From the NCBI RefSeq assembly GCF_028553725.1, contig NZ_CP067124.1, positions 1,374,001 to 1,438,000 of the forward strand: 64,000 nt of DNA, written 5' to 3'. This DNA is from Paracoccus alcaliphilus (GTDB lineage: Bacteria > Pseudomonadota > Alphaproteobacteria > Rhodobacterales > Rhodobacteraceae). The translations under genes and the position numbers were made by a program. This document shows positions 35,135 through 47,516 of this stretch, piece after piece (position 1 is the stretch's first letter; every line of letters starts with the position of its first letter). The notes below the pieces were generated by a model. The model ran no database searches, had not been told where the DNA came from, and saw only the letters and a list, made by a program, of their open reading frames with translations.

Positions 35135-35162
35135 TTGCGCTGCATCGCGGCACCGCTAGGAT
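35135..35162 (+). promoter_or_regulatory. Weak candidate promoter of pyc
   Basis: TTGCGC (35135-35140), a 16-bp spacer and TAGGAT (35157-35162) sit 25 bp before the pyc start. The match is modest and found by eye. Confidence 0.3.
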
Positions 35163-35187
35163 GCCCCGAATCGAGAAGGGGGACGGC

Positions 35188-38100
35188 ATGTTTCAGAAGA
35201 TTCTAGTTGCGAACCGTGGCGAGATTGCGATCCGTGTTCTGCGTGCCGCGAACGAGCTGGGCAAGCGGACGGTCGCTGTCTATGCCGAGGAAGACAAGCT
35301 GGGGCTGCACCGTTTCAAGGCGGATGAGGCCTATCGGATCGGCGAGGGGCTGGGGCCGGTGGCGGCCTATCTGAGCATCCCCGAGATCATCCGGGTGGCC
35401 AAGGAATCCGGCGCGGATGCGATCCATCCGGGCTATGGGCTGTTGTCGGAAAACCCCGATTTCGTCGATGCCTGCAAGGCCGCCGGGATCACCTTCATCG
35501 GGCCGCGCGCGGATACGATGCGGGCCCTGGGCGACAAGGCCAGCGCGCGGCGCGTGGCGATCGAGGCGGGCGTGCCGGTGATCCCCGCGACGGAAGTGCT
35601 GGGCGAGGATTTCGACGCCATCAGGCGTGAGGCCGAGGCGGTGGGCTATCCGCTGATGCTGAAGGCGTCATGGGGCGGCGGCGGGCGCGGGATGCGGCCG
35701 ATCAATGGCCCCGATGAGCTGGTCGAGAAGGTCCGCGAGGGCCGGCGCGAGGCCGAGGCCGCCTTCGGCAATGGCGAGGGCTATCTGGAAAAGATGATCC
35801 TGCGCGCCCGCCATGTCGAGGTGCAGCTCTTGGGCGACACGCATGGCGGTCTCTATCATCTGTATGAACGCGACTGCACCGTTCAGCGCCGCAACCAGAA
35901 GGTGGTGGAACGCGCCCCCGCCCCCTATCTGAGCGACGAGCAGCGCGCCGAGGTCTGCGCGCTGGCGCTGAAGATCGGGCAGGCGGTCGGTTATCAGAAC
36001 GCTGGCACGGTCGAATTCCTGATGGATATGGACAGCCAGCAGTTCTATTTCATCGAGGTGAACCCGCGCGTTCAGGTCGAGCATACCGTCACCGAGGAAG
36101 TGACCGGCATCGACATCGTGCAGGCCCAGATCAGGATCGCCGAGGGCGCGACGCTGGCCGAGGCCACCGGCCACGCCTCGCAGGACCAGATCACCCTGTC
36201 GGGCCATGCGCTGCAATGCCGGGTCACGACCGAGGATCCGCAGAACAACTTCATCCCCGATTACGGCCGCATCACCGCCTATCGCAGCGCCACCGGCATG
36301 GGGATCCGGCTGGATGGCGGCACCGCCTATTCCGGCGGGGTGATCACGCGATACTATGATTCGCTGCTGGTCAAGGTGACGGCCTGGGCGCAGACGCCGG
36401 ATCAGGCGATCAAGCGGATGGACCGGGCGCTGCGCGAGTTCCGGGTGCGCGGGGTTTCCACCAATATCGATTTCGTCATCAACCTGCTGAAACATCCGGT
36501 CTTTCTTGACGATACCTATACGACCAAGTTCATCGACACGACGCCGGACCTGTTCACCTTCGGCAAGCGGCGCGACCGGGCGACCAAGATCCTGACCTAT
36601 CTGGCCGATATCACGGTGAACGGTCACCCCGAGACGGCAGGCCGCAAGATGCCGGTCGCGCAGGCCCGCCCGCCGATCCCGCCCGCGCCGGCCATCGAAT
36701 CGGGGACCGATCCCGCGCCGGGCACCCGGCAGCTGCTGGAAGAAAAGGGCGCGCAGGCCGTGGCCGACTGGATGGCGGCGCAAAGCCGGCTGCTGATCAC
36801 CGACACGACCATGCGCGACGGGCACCAGTCGCTGCTGGCGACACGGATGCGGTCGATCGACATGATCCGGGTGGCGCCCTCTTACGCCGCCAATCTGCCG
36901 CAGCTGTTCAGCGTCGAATGCTGGGGCGGCGCGACCTTCGATGTGGCCTATCGCTTCTTGCAGGAATGTCCGTGGCAGCGGCTGCGCGATATCCGCGCGC
37001 ATATGCCGAACCTGATGACGCAGATGCTGCTGCGCGCCAGCAATGGCGTGGGTTACACCAATTATCCCGACAATGTGGTGCAGTCCTTCGTGCGCCAGGC
37101 GGCGGCGACCGGGGTGGATGTGTTCCGCGTTTTCGACAGCCTGAACTGGGTCGAGAACATGCGCGTCGCCATGGATGCGGTGATCGAATCGGGCAAGATC
37201 TGCGAAGGCTCGGTCTGCTATACCGGCGACATGCTGGACCCGGACCGGGCCAAATACGACCTGAAATACTATATCCGCACCGCGCAGGATCTGAAATCGG
37301 CGGGCGCGCATGTGCTGGGCCTGAAGGACATGGCGGGCCTGCTGAAACCCGCCGCCGCGCGGATGCTGATCCGGGCGCTGAAGGAAGAGGTCGGGCTGCC
37401 GGTGCATTTCCACACCCATGACACCAGCGGGCTGGCCGGGGCCACGATCCTGGCGGCGGCCGATGCGGGCGTCGATGCCGTCGATGTGGCGATGGATGCG
37501 TTTTCCGGCGGCACCTCGCAGCCCTGTCTGGGTTCGGTGGTCTCGGCGCTGTCGGGCACCGATCGCGACACCGGGCTGGATATCGCCGCGATCCGCCAGA
37601 TCAGCAATTACTGGGAGCGGGTGCGGGAAAACTATGCGGCCTTCGAGGCCGGCCTTCAGGCCCCGGCCTCCGAGGTCTGGCTGCACGAGATGCCCGGCGG
37701 CCAGTTCACCAATCTCAAGGCGCAGGCGCGCTCGATGGGGCTGGAGGATCGCTGGCACGAGATCGCGCAGACCTATGCCGATGTGAACCGGATGTTCGGC
37801 GATATCGTCAAGGTCACGCCCAGTTCCAAGGTGGTGGGCGACATGGCGCTGATGATGGTGGCGCAGCATCTGACGCCGCAGCAGGTGATGGATCCGGCCA
37901 CCGAGGTCAGCTTTCCCGACAGCGTCATCGACATGATGCGCGGCAATCTGGGCCAGCCCCCCGGCGGCTGGCCCGAGGCCATTCAGAAGAAGGTGCTGAA
38001 GGGCGAGGCCCCGATCACCGACCGCCCCGGCGCGCATCTGCCGCCGGTGGATCTGGAGGTCACCCGCGCCCGGCTGGCCGAGGAACTGGACGGCAAGACC

Positions 38101-38634
38101 ATCGATAACGAGGATCTCAACGGTTATCTGATGTATCCCAAGGTGTTCACCGACTATATGGCGCGGCACGAGACCTATGGCCCGGTGCGGACCCTGCCGA
38201 CGCGCGCCTTCTTCTATGGGATGGAACCGGGAGATCAGATCTCGGTCGAGATCGATCCCGGCAAGACGCTGGAAATCCAGATGCTGACGCTGGGTGAGAC
38301 CGACGAGAAGGGTCAGGTCAAGGTCTTCTTCGAGCTGAACGGCCAGCCGCGTCAGGTCCGGGTTCCGAACCGCAAGGCGACCGGCACGGCGGCGGCGCGT
38401 CCCAAGGCGGACCCATCGAACGCGGGCCATATCGGCGCGCCGATGCCGGGCGTGGTGGCCTCGGTCGCGGCCACGGCGGGTCAGGTGGTGCATCAGGGCG
38501 ATCTGCTGCTGACCATCGAGGCGATGAAGATGGAAACCGGCCTGCACGCCGACCGCGACGGAACCGTCAAGGCCGTCCACGTCACACCAGGCGCCCAAAT
38601 CGACGCAAAAGACCTGCTGGTCGAAATCGAATAG
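35188..38634 (+). CDS. pyc: Pyruvate carboxylase
   Basis: Pyc (1148 residues from ATG 35188, after an AAGGGGGA ribosome-binding site) carboxylates pyruvate to oxaloacetate. The N-terminal biotin carboxylase domain starts 'FQKILVANRGEIAIRV' and includes 'KASWGGGGRGMR' and 'FIEVNPRVQVEHTVTE'. The central carboxyltransferase domain has 'DTTMRDGHQSLLATR' and the metal-site 'HFHTHDTSG'. The C-terminal biotinyl domain has EAMKMET, with the biotinylated lysine at K1114. The single-chain four-domain form and length are typical. The biotin ligase needed for it is encoded at 56334-57107. Confidence 0.98.
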   Translation: MFQKILVANRGEIAIRVLRAANELGKRTVAVYAEEDKLGLHRFKADEAYRIGEGLGPVAAYLSIPEIIRVAKESGADAIHPGYGLLSENPDFVDACKAAGITFIGPRADTMRALGDKASARRVAIEAGVPVIPATEVLGEDFDAIRREAEAVGYPLMLKASWGGGGRGMRPINGPDELVEKVREGRREAEAAFGNGEGYLEKMILRARHVEVQLLGDTHGGLYHLYERDCTVQRRNQKVVERAPAPYLSDEQRAEVCALALKIGQAVGYQNAGTVEFLMDMDSQQFYFIEVNPRVQVEHTVTEEVTGIDIVQAQIRIAEGATLAEATGHASQDQITLSGHALQCRVTTEDPQNNFIPDYGRITAYRSATGMGIRLDGGTAYSGGVITRYYDSLLVKVTAWAQTPDQAIKRMDRALREFRVRGVSTNIDFVINLLKHPVFLDDTYTTKFIDTTPDLFTFGKRRDRATKILTYLADITVNGHPETAGRKMPVAQARPPIPPAPAIESGTDPAPGTRQLLEEKGAQAVADWMAAQSRLLITDTTMRDGHQSLLATRMRSIDMIRVAPSYAANLPQLFSVECWGGATFDVAYRFLQECPWQRLRDIRAHMPNLMTQMLLRASNGVGYTNYPDNVVQSFVRQAAATGVDVFRVFDSLNWVENMRVAMDAVIESGKICEGSVCYTGDMLDPDRAKYDLKYYIRTAQDLKSAGAHVLGLKDMAGLLKPAAARMLIRALKEEVGLPVHFHTHDTSGLAGATILAAADAGVDAVDVAMDAFSGGTSQPCLGSVVSALSGTDRDTGLDIAAIRQISNYWERVRENYAAFEAGLQAPASEVWLHEMPGGQFTNLKAQARSMGLEDRWHEIAQTYADVNRMFGDIVKVTPSSKVVGDMALMMVAQHLTPQQVMDPATEVSFPDSVIDMMRGNLGQPPGGWPEAIQKKVLKGEAPITDRPGAHLPPVDLEVTRARLAEELDGKTIDNEDLNGYLMYPKVFTDYMARHETYGPVRTLPTRAFFYGMEPGDQISVEIDPGKTLEIQMLTLGETDEKGQVKVFFELNGQPRQVRVPNRKATGTAAARPKADPSNAGHIGAPMPGVVASVAATAGQVVHQGDLLLTIEAMKMETGLHADRDGTVKAVHVTPGAQIDAKDLLVEIE

Positions 38635-38669
38635 GGCTGGGGGGCTTTCCGCCTCATCGGACCATCGAC

Positions 38670-38745
38670 GCGCCCCCTCGCCCGATTCGGGGGGGGGGCG
38701 CTGTAATTCCGCCCGCCCGTTCCGGGGCGCGGGCGGTTGCGGAAT
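38670..38745 (+). terminator. GC-rich hairpins after pyc, with a G10 tract
   Basis: In the 323-bp gap 38635-38957, GCGCCCCC (38670-38677) can pair with GGGGGCGC (38694-38701) across a run of ten G (38689-38698). A second stem CCGCCCGC / GCGGGCGG follows (38709-38716 / 38729-38736), extendable by ATTCCGC/GCGGAAT. They probably end the pyc transcript. I see no gene in this gap; its right end holds the nuo promoter. Confidence 0.5.
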
Positions 38746-38862
38746 ATCCCCCGCGCCATTGCATCCGTGGGCAGTCCGTTGCCGGCGGGTGACGCAGCGT
38801 CCGCTTGCGGCAGGCCCGGCTTTGCGTGCCGGATCAGGCACCCGCGAAAGCCCGAGGGGTAA

Positions 38863-39847
<985 letters not shown>

Positions 39848-39850
39848 GCT

Positions 39851-40471
39851 ATGGCCGTCTATCCCGATATCGACGCGCTGAGCCAACTGGCCGACCATAT
39901 CAGCCAGCGCCGCAGCAACGACGTGCTGGACGCAACGGTCGAGTTCAACGAGCTGACCGTGACCGCAACGCTGAGCGGGCTGACCGATCTGGTCGAGTTT
40001 CTGCGCAGCGATTCCAGCTGCCGATTCTCGACCCTGATCGACATCACGGCCGTCGATTATCCGCAGCGCCCGCAGCGTTTCGACGTGGTCTGGCATTTCC
40101 TGTCGATGTATCAGAACCAGCGCATCCGGGTGAAGGTCGCCATCCGCGAGGATGAACTGGTGCCGACGCTGACCAATATCCATCCCTCGGCCAACTGGTA
40201 CGAGCGCGAAATCTTCGACATGTTCGGCATCCTGTTCGCCGGGCATCCGGACCTGCGCCGCATCCTGACCGATTACGGTTTCCGCGGCCATCCGCTGCGC
40301 AAGGATTTCCCGACGACCGGCTATGTCGAGGTCCGCTATGACGAGACCGCCAAGCGGGTCATCTACGAGCCGGTGAAACTGACGCAGGAATATCGCCAGT
40401 TCGATTTCCTGTCCCCGTGGGAAGGCGCGAAATATGTGCTGCCGGGCGATGAAAAGCAGGGTGAGCAATGA
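39851..40471 (+). CDS. nuoC: NADH-quinone oxidoreductase subunit C
   Basis: NuoC (206 residues) is the 30-kDa peripheral-arm subunit of complex I that supports the quinone-binding module. The signature '[27 protein letters not shown]' (in parts) and '[18 protein letters not shown]' are present. Its stop overlaps the start of a 41-codon reading frame that separates it from nuoD. In some bacteria nuoC and nuoD are fused; here they are separate. Confidence 0.96.
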   Translation: MAVYPDIDALSQLADHISQRRSNDVLDATVEFNELTVTATLSGLTDLVEFLRSDSSCRFSTLIDITAVDYPQRPQRFDVVWHFLSMYQNQRIRVKVAIREDELVPTLTNIHPSANWYEREIFDMFGILFAGHPDLRRILTDYGFRGHPLRKDFPTTGYVEVRYDETAKRVIYEPVKLTQEYRQFDFLSPWEGAKYVLPGDEKQGEQ

Positions 40472-40593
40472 AACCGGGTCTGACAGCCGGGCAGGGCGCT
40501 GGCCGGACCCGCAGGGTCGCCCTTGTGGCTGACCGGGTGAAATTCAACGACCGCATGGCGGGGCGCATGGCGCCGGCCGGGCTGGAGGGCTGA
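40468..40593 (+). CDS. Putative 41-residue basic protein between nuoC and nuoD
   Basis: This short frame begins with an ATG overlapping the nuoC stop (ATGA) and ends 3 bp before nuoD, filling the whole gap exactly. The product is basic, glycine- and arginine-rich ([16 protein letters not shown]... ending AGLEG), with no membrane segment and no family I know. The perfect spacing argues for translation, at least as a coupling device to nuoD; a function for the peptide is not shown. Confidence 0.5.
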   Translation: MKPGLTAGQGAGRTRRVALVADRVKFNDRMAGRMAPAGLEG

Positions 40594-41834
<1,241 letters not shown>

Positions 41835-41835
<1 letters not shown>

Positions 41836-41951
41836 TGTTGAACAATATCGGCCTTCCAGGATTGGTGATGCTGCTCGGCATATCAACCAATCCATTCCTA
41901 CAGTTCTTCGCGCTGGCCGGGATCGCGGCCGCATCAACTTTCGGGGGCTAA
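41835..41951 (+). CDS. Putative 38-residue hydrophobic peptide between nuoD and nuoE
   Basis: This short frame starts at an ATG overlapping the nuoD stop (TGATG) and ends 2 bp before the nuoE ATG. The product ([16 protein letters not shown]..., ending AAASTFGG) could span the membrane once. Its first residues resemble the start of TatA proteins (M-x-N-N-I-G-x-P-G), but the TatA amphipathic helix is absent. It uses codons rare in this genome (ATA, CTA, TCA, CCA, GGA), unlike its neighbours. It is either a real small subunit, a decayed gene or a translational spacer. Confidence 0.45.
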
Positions 41952-41953
41952 TC

Positions 41954-42853
41954 ATGCTTCGCCGTCTTCATCCCGAACAGCCCGCCAGCTTCGAATTCAC
42001 GCCCGCCAATCTGGAATGGGCCAAGGCGCAGATGACCAAATACCCGGAAGGCCGCCAGCAATCGGCGATCATCCCGGTTCTGTGGCGCGCGCAGGAACAA
42101 GAGGGCTGGTTGTCGCGTCCGGCCATCGAATATTGCGCCAGCCTGTTGGGCATGGCCTATATCCGGGCGCTGGAAGTGGCGACGTTCTACTTCATGTTCC
42201 AGCTGCAACCGGTTGGTTCGGTGGCGAATATCCAGATCTGCGGCACCACGACCTGCATGATCTGCGGGGCCGAGGACCTGATCGAGGTCTGCAAGCGCCG
42301 CATCGCGCCGACGCCGCATACGGTTTCCGCCGATGGCAAGTTCAGCTGGGAAGAGGTCGAATGTCTGGGTGCCTGCGCCAATGCGCCGATGGCCCAGATC
42401 GGCAAGGATTACTATGAGGACCTGACCCCGCAAAAGCTGGAGGCGCTGATTGACGCGTTTTCCGCCGGGCAGGTGCCGCTTCCGGGGCCGCAGAACGGGC
42501 GCTATGCGTCCGAACCGTTGACGGGGCTGACCAGCCTGACCGGGCTGAAGGGCTCGGGCGAGGATCTGAACGTCAGTGCGCAGCGGGCCCGTGATCTGGG
42601 CGAGACAGTCAGGCGCATTGACGGCACCGAGGCCCCGATCCTGACGAAATGGCTGCGCCCGTCGCAATCGGCGGATCAGCAGGAAGGTCAGGACGGCAGG
42701 CCGGGACAGGAACCGGCTGCGGCCAAACCGGTGGTCGAGGCCGCCGCCGTTGCCGATGCGGGCAAGGTCGTCAGCGCCGGGGACAAGGAACGGGCCGCCG
42801 ATGCGGAAGGCTCGTCTGTGGCGCCGGAAAATGATAAGGAAGACAAGGGCTGA
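41954..42853 (+). CDS. nuoE: NADH-quinone oxidoreductase subunit E with long disordered tail
   Basis: NuoE (299 residues) is the 24-kDa flavoprotein subunit with a thioredoxin-like 2Fe-2S domain. Ligands lie in '[11 protein letters not shown]' and '[11 protein letters not shown]'. The start gives [15 protein letters not shown]. Residues beyond about 240 form an A/E/Q/D-rich, probably unstructured tail ([11 protein letters not shown]... to ENDKEDKG), longer than the ~239-residue Paracoccus Nqo2 I recall. Some related bacteria carry a helix-hairpin-helix domain fused to NuoE; here that domain is in the next gene. Confidence 0.95.
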   Translation: MLRRLHPEQPASFEFTPANLEWAKAQMTKYPEGRQQSAIIPVLWRAQEQEGWLSRPAIEYCASLLGMAYIRALEVATFYFMFQLQPVGSVANIQICGTTTCMICGAEDLIEVCKRRIAPTPHTVSADGKFSWEEVECLGACANAPMAQIGKDYYEDLTPQKLEALIDAFSAGQVPLPGPQNGRYASEPLTGLTSLTGLKGSGEDLNVSAQRARDLGETVRRIDGTEAPILTKWLRPSQSADQQEGQDGRPGQEPAAAKPVVEAAAVADAGKVVSAGDKERAADAEGSSVAPENDKEDKG

Positions 42854-42890
42854 GGGACAGCCACAAGGACCGTGAACCATTGATCGGGGG

Positions 42891-43421
42891 ATGACCGCCA
42901 TGCCGGTATCGGACAGCGCAAGGACCTGTTGGATCGCTGCAGCCATCGCAGGGCTGCTGGTGTGGATTTCCACATCTGCGATCGGGTCGATGCGATGGTA
43001 TGAGGGGCTGGTGCTGGGTGGGCTGACCGTCTGGATCCTCGGCTCGCTGCTGGTCTGGATCGCCTGCAAGGGGCCTGCCGCCATGGATGGCGGCGCATGG
43101 CAGCCGCCAGCCGCGCCCGCCGTGGCACCTGCGCCCACCCCTGTGGCCATGGCGCCGGTCGCCGATGCGGCCCAGCCTCTGGCAGCGCAGGAGATGGCGG
43201 CCGAGCCTGACGATCTCAAGCAGATCAAGGGCATCGGTCCGAAACTTGAGGAAGTGCTGCATGCCGGGGGTGTGACCCGGTTTGCGCAGATCGCCGCGTG
43301 GGACGATGCCGAGATCGACCGTTTTGCGGAACTGATCGGTCGCATGGGCAGTCGCATCCGCAGCGATGACTGGGTCGGGCAGGCGCGCGATCTGGCGGCG
43401 AAAAAGGGCGGTGCCGCGTGA
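42891..43421 (+). CDS. Membrane-anchored helix-hairpin-helix protein in nuo operon
   Basis: This 176-residue protein has two N-terminal hydrophobic helices (about 11-30 and 37-59), a P/A-rich linker (about 65-100), and a C-terminal helix-hairpin-helix-like domain: 'DDLKQIKGIGPKLEEVLHAGG' followed by 'DRFAELIGRMGSRI' and 'DDWVGQARDLAAKK'. The GIGPKLE motif is of the kind found in DNA-binding and ribosomal-associated helix-hairpin-helix modules, but also at the C-terminus of NuoE in relatives. It corresponds to one of the unidentified frames of the Paracoccus cluster. The role in complex I is unknown. Confidence 0.8.
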   Translation: MTAMPVSDSARTCWIAAAIAGLLVWISTSAIGSMRWYEGLVLGGLTVWILGSLLVWIACKGPAAMDGGAWQPPAAPAVAPAPTPVAMAPVADAAQPLAAQEMAAEPDDLKQIKGIGPKLEEVLHAGGVTRFAQIAAWDDAEIDRFAELIGRMGSRIRSDDWVGQARDLAAKKGGAA

Positions 43422-43633
43422 TGGGCAAGCCGCAGGACAGGGATGCGCGGCAGATGCGGCTGGCGGCCATCGTGATTGCGGTGGCGATGCTGGGCTGGCT
43501 GCTGGTGCAGGCCCTGGGCCGGGAATATGGATGGGCGGGCAGGTGGGCTTTTCTGGCCGATCTTGCCGCCATTGCAGCTTTTGTCTGGTCGCTGATCGTG
43601 ACCTGGCGTATCTGGCGGCGCAGGAATGTGTGA
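43421..43633 (+). CDS. DUF5337-type small membrane protein in nuo operon
   Basis: This 70-residue protein has two hydrophobic helices (about 14-31 and 41-61) and short charged ends, consistent with the small DUF5337 family that I recall from Rhodobacterales nuo clusters. The ATG at 43421 overlaps the preceding stop (TGATG), and nuoF starts 27 bp after its stop. It could be a lineage-specific complex I assembly or accessory factor; there is no direct evidence of that. Confidence 0.72.
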   Translation: MGKPQDRDARQMRLAAIVIAVAMLGWLLVQALGREYGWAGRWAFLADLAAIAAFVWSLIVTWRIWRRRNV

Positions 43634-44956
<1,323 letters not shown>

Positions 44957-45012
44957 GGCTTGCACCGGCATATGCTCACATCCCACGCACGGGCCTGCGC
45001 ACGAGGACGTGT

Positions 45013-45057
45013 GGGGCAAAAGCCCCGGCCAGTGGTTATGTCTGCGGACGTAACCAC
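45013..45057 (+). other. Tandem intra-operon hairpins between nuoF and the DUF5333-type gene
   Basis: GGGGC-AAAA-GCCCC (45013-45026) is followed by an 11-bp stem GTGGTTATGTC / GACGTAACCAC (45032-45042 / 45047-45057) with one G-U wobble and a TGCG tetraloop. There is no T-run, so RNA processing or stabilisation, or partial termination, is more likely than full termination. Confidence 0.6.
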
Positions 45058-45072
45058 CGAAAGGCCGATGCC

Positions 45073-45477
45073 ATGATCCGCAAGACCCTGACCGCCTTTG
45101 CCGCCGTTGCCGCGCTGGCTTCTCCTGCCGCCGCGCTGGAGCCGCTGTCGCAGGAACGCCATATCAATGACAGCCTGATTCAGGCGCGTGTGGCCGATGT
45201 GCTGCGCCGGGGCTGCCCGACGCTGAACGCCCGCATGGTCCGCGCCTTCAACGAGGCGCGAAAGCTGAAACGCTATGCGCGGGACAAGGGTTACAGCGAG
45301 ACCCAGATCGACGCCTTCCTTGATGACCGGGAAGAGCGTCAGCGCATTTATCGCGAGGCCGACCGCTATATGGTCGCCAATGGCGTCGTGAATGGCGAGC
45401 CCGAAACATTCTGCCGTCTGGGACAGCAGGAAATCGCCCGGAAGACGATCGCCGGATCGCTTCTGGTTGCCAGGTAA
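45073..45477 (+). CDS. DUF5333-type secreted small protein in nuo operon
   Basis: This 134-residue exported protein has a signal peptide (MIRKTLTAFAAVAALASPAAA, cleavage about 21) and a helical mature domain with two cysteines (C49 in RRGCPTLNAR and C117 in TFCRLGQQE) that may form a disulfide. The pattern 'KGYSETQIDAFLDD' with a terminal 'FCRLGQQEI' fits the DUF5333 family of Rhodobacterales. The ATG at 45073 follows AAAGG. It lies between nuoF and nuoG, and its periplasmic location is odd for a complex I cluster. Confidence 0.75.
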   Translation: MIRKTLTAFAAVAALASPAAALEPLSQERHINDSLIQARVADVLRRGCPTLNARMVRAFNEARKLKRYARDKGYSETQIDAFLDDREERQRIYREADRYMVANGVVNGEPETFCRLGQQEIARKTIAGSLLVAR

Positions 45478-45486
45478 GGATTTGGA

Positions 45487-47511
45487 ATGATGGCCGAATT
45501 GCGGACAATCAGGATCGACGGCAAGGAAATCGAGGTTGATCCCAACCTGACACTGATCCAGGCCTGCGAGCAGGCAGGGGTCGAGGTGCCGCGCTTCTGC
45601 TATCACGAGCGGCTGTCGATTGCCGGTAACTGCCGCATGTGTCTGGTCGAGGTCGTGGGCGGCCCGCCCAAGCCCGCCGCATCCTGCGCGATGCAGGTGC
45701 GCGATCTGCGTCCCGGTCCCGACGGTGCGCCTTCGGAAATCCGCACCAACAGTCCGATGGTCAAGAAGGCCCGCGAAGGAGTGATGGAGTTCCTGCTGAT
45801 CAACCACCCGCTGGATTGCCCGATCTGCGATCAGGGCGGCGAATGTGACTTGCAGGATCAGGCCGTGGCTTACGGCGTCGATTTCAGCCGCTATCGCGAG
45901 CCAAAGCGGGCGACCGAGGACCTGAACCTTGGGCCGCTGGTCGAAACCCATATGACCCGCTGCATTTCCTGCACCCGCTGCGTGCGCTTTACCACCGAGG
46001 TCGCCGGGATCACCCAGATGGGCCAGACCGGGCGCGGCGAGGACAGCGAGATCACCAGCTATCTCAATGAAACGCTGGATTCGAACCTTCAGGGCAACAT
46101 CATCGACCTCTGTCCGGTCGGCGCGCTGGTCAGCAAACCCTATGCCTTCACCGCCCGCCCGTGGGAACTGGTCAAGACCGAGAGCATCGACGTGATGGAC
46201 GCGCTTGGTTCCTCGATCCGCGTCGATACCAAGGGCCGCGAAGTCATGCGTATCCTGCCGCGCAACCATGACGGCGTGAACGAGGAATGGATCAGCGACA
46301 AGACCCGCTTCGTCTGGGACGGGCTGCGTCGCCAGCGGCTGGATCGGCCCTATATCCGCGAAGGTGGCAAGCTGCGCCCGGCGACATGGCCCGAGGCGCT
46401 GGACGCTGCCGTCCGTGCGATGAAGGGCAAGAAGGTGGCCGGTCTGATCGGCGATCTGGCCCCGGTCGAGGCCGCCTTCAGCCTGAAGCAACTGATCGAA
46501 GGGCTGGGCGGCCATGTCGAATGTCGCACCGATGGCGCGCGGCTGCCTGCGGGCAACCGCTCGGGCTATGTCGGCACGGCGCGGATCGAGGATATCGACA
46601 ATGCCGCGATGATCCAGCTGATCGGCACCAACCCGCGCGACGAGGCGCCGGTGCTGAACGCGCGGATCCGCAAGGCATGGACCCACGGCGCGCAGGTCGG
46701 GCTGGTGGGCGAAGCGGTCGATCTGACCTATGATTACGCCCATGTCGGCAATGACCGGGCGGCGTTGGAAAGCCTGTCCTCGCGCGCAATCAGCGATGAG
46801 ACCAGGGAAAAGTCCTCGATCGTCATCGTCGGGCAGGGCGCGATCCGCGAGGCCGATGGCGAGGCGGTGCTGGCCCATGCGATGAAGCTGGCCGAGAACT
46901 CGAACTCGAAACTGCTGATCCTGCATACGGCTGCCAGCCGCGTGGGCGCGATGGATGTGGGCGCCGTGACCGAGGGTGGGCTGACTGCCGCCATTTACGG
47001 TGCCGAGGTGGTCTTCAATCTGGGCGCGGACGAGGTCGATGTCGCGCCGGGTGCTTTCGTGATCTATCAGGGCAGCCATGGCGACCGGGGGGCGCATCGC
47101 GCCGATCTGATCCTGCCCGCCGCCTGCTATACGGAAGAAAACGGGCTGTTCGTGAATACCGAGGGCCGCCCGCAACTGGCCATGCGCGCCAATTTCGCGC
47201 CGGGCGAGGCCAAGGAGAACTGGGCGATCCTGCGGGCGCTGTCGGCGGAACTGGGCGCGACGCTGCCCTGGGACAGTCTGGCCGCCCTGCGCCGGGCGCT
47301 GGTCGCAGAGGTGCCGCATCTGGCGCAGATCGATCAGGTGGCCGAGAACACATGGCAACCGCTGGAGGTTCGCGACATGGGCAAGGCGACATTCGTCAAC
47401 CCGATCCGTGATTTCTATCTGTCCAACCCGATTGCGCGCAGCTCTCCGCTGATGGCGGAACTGTCACGCATGCAGGCGGCGCGTCGTGCCCCTGCCATGG
47501 CCGCGGAGTAG
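45487..47511 (+). CDS. nuoG: NADH-quinone oxidoreductase subunit G
   Basis: NuoG (674 residues) is the large iron-sulfur subunit of the NADH-dehydrogenase module. The N-terminal 2Fe-2S ligands are in '[15 protein letters not shown]'. The H-C-C-C 4Fe-4S site is in '[20 protein letters not shown]' (20 residues), and the next cluster uses '[10 protein letters not shown]' with a later 'LCPVGAL'. The molybdopterin-like C-terminal domain follows. A start one codon later (45490) is equally possible. Length is as for Paracoccus Nqo3. Confidence 0.96.
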   Translation: MMAELRTIRIDGKEIEVDPNLTLIQACEQAGVEVPRFCYHERLSIAGNCRMCLVEVVGGPPKPAASCAMQVRDLRPGPDGAPSEIRTNSPMVKKAREGVMEFLLINHPLDCPICDQGGECDLQDQAVAYGVDFSRYREPKRATEDLNLGPLVETHMTRCISCTRCVRFTTEVAGITQMGQTGRGEDSEITSYLNETLDSNLQGNIIDLCPVGALVSKPYAFTARPWELVKTESIDVMDALGSSIRVDTKGREVMRILPRNHDGVNEEWISDKTRFVWDGLRRQRLDRPYIREGGKLRPATWPEALDAAVRAMKGKKVAGLIGDLAPVEAAFSLKQLIEGLGGHVECRTDGARLPAGNRSGYVGTARIEDIDNAAMIQLIGTNPRDEAPVLNARIRKAWTHGAQVGLVGEAVDLTYDYAHVGNDRAALESLSSRAISDETREKSSIVIVGQGAIREADGEAVLAHAMKLAENSNSKLLILHTAASRVGAMDVGAVTEGGLTAAIYGAEVVFNLGADEVDVAPGAFVIYQGSHGDRGAHRADLILPAACYTEENGLFVNTEGRPQLAMRANFAPGEAKENWAILRALSAELGATLPWDSLAALRRALVAEVPHLAQIDQVAENTWQPLEVRDMGKATFVNPIRDFYLSNPIARSSPLMAELSRMQAARRAPAMAAE

Positions 47512-47516
47512 GTCCG

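Noticed and set aside
35668..38841. Open frame of 1057 codons on the minus strand opposite pyc
   Set aside because: Antisense to pyruvate carboxylase along its whole length, with histidine/arginine-rich composition typical of reverse-strand reading of GC-rich codons.
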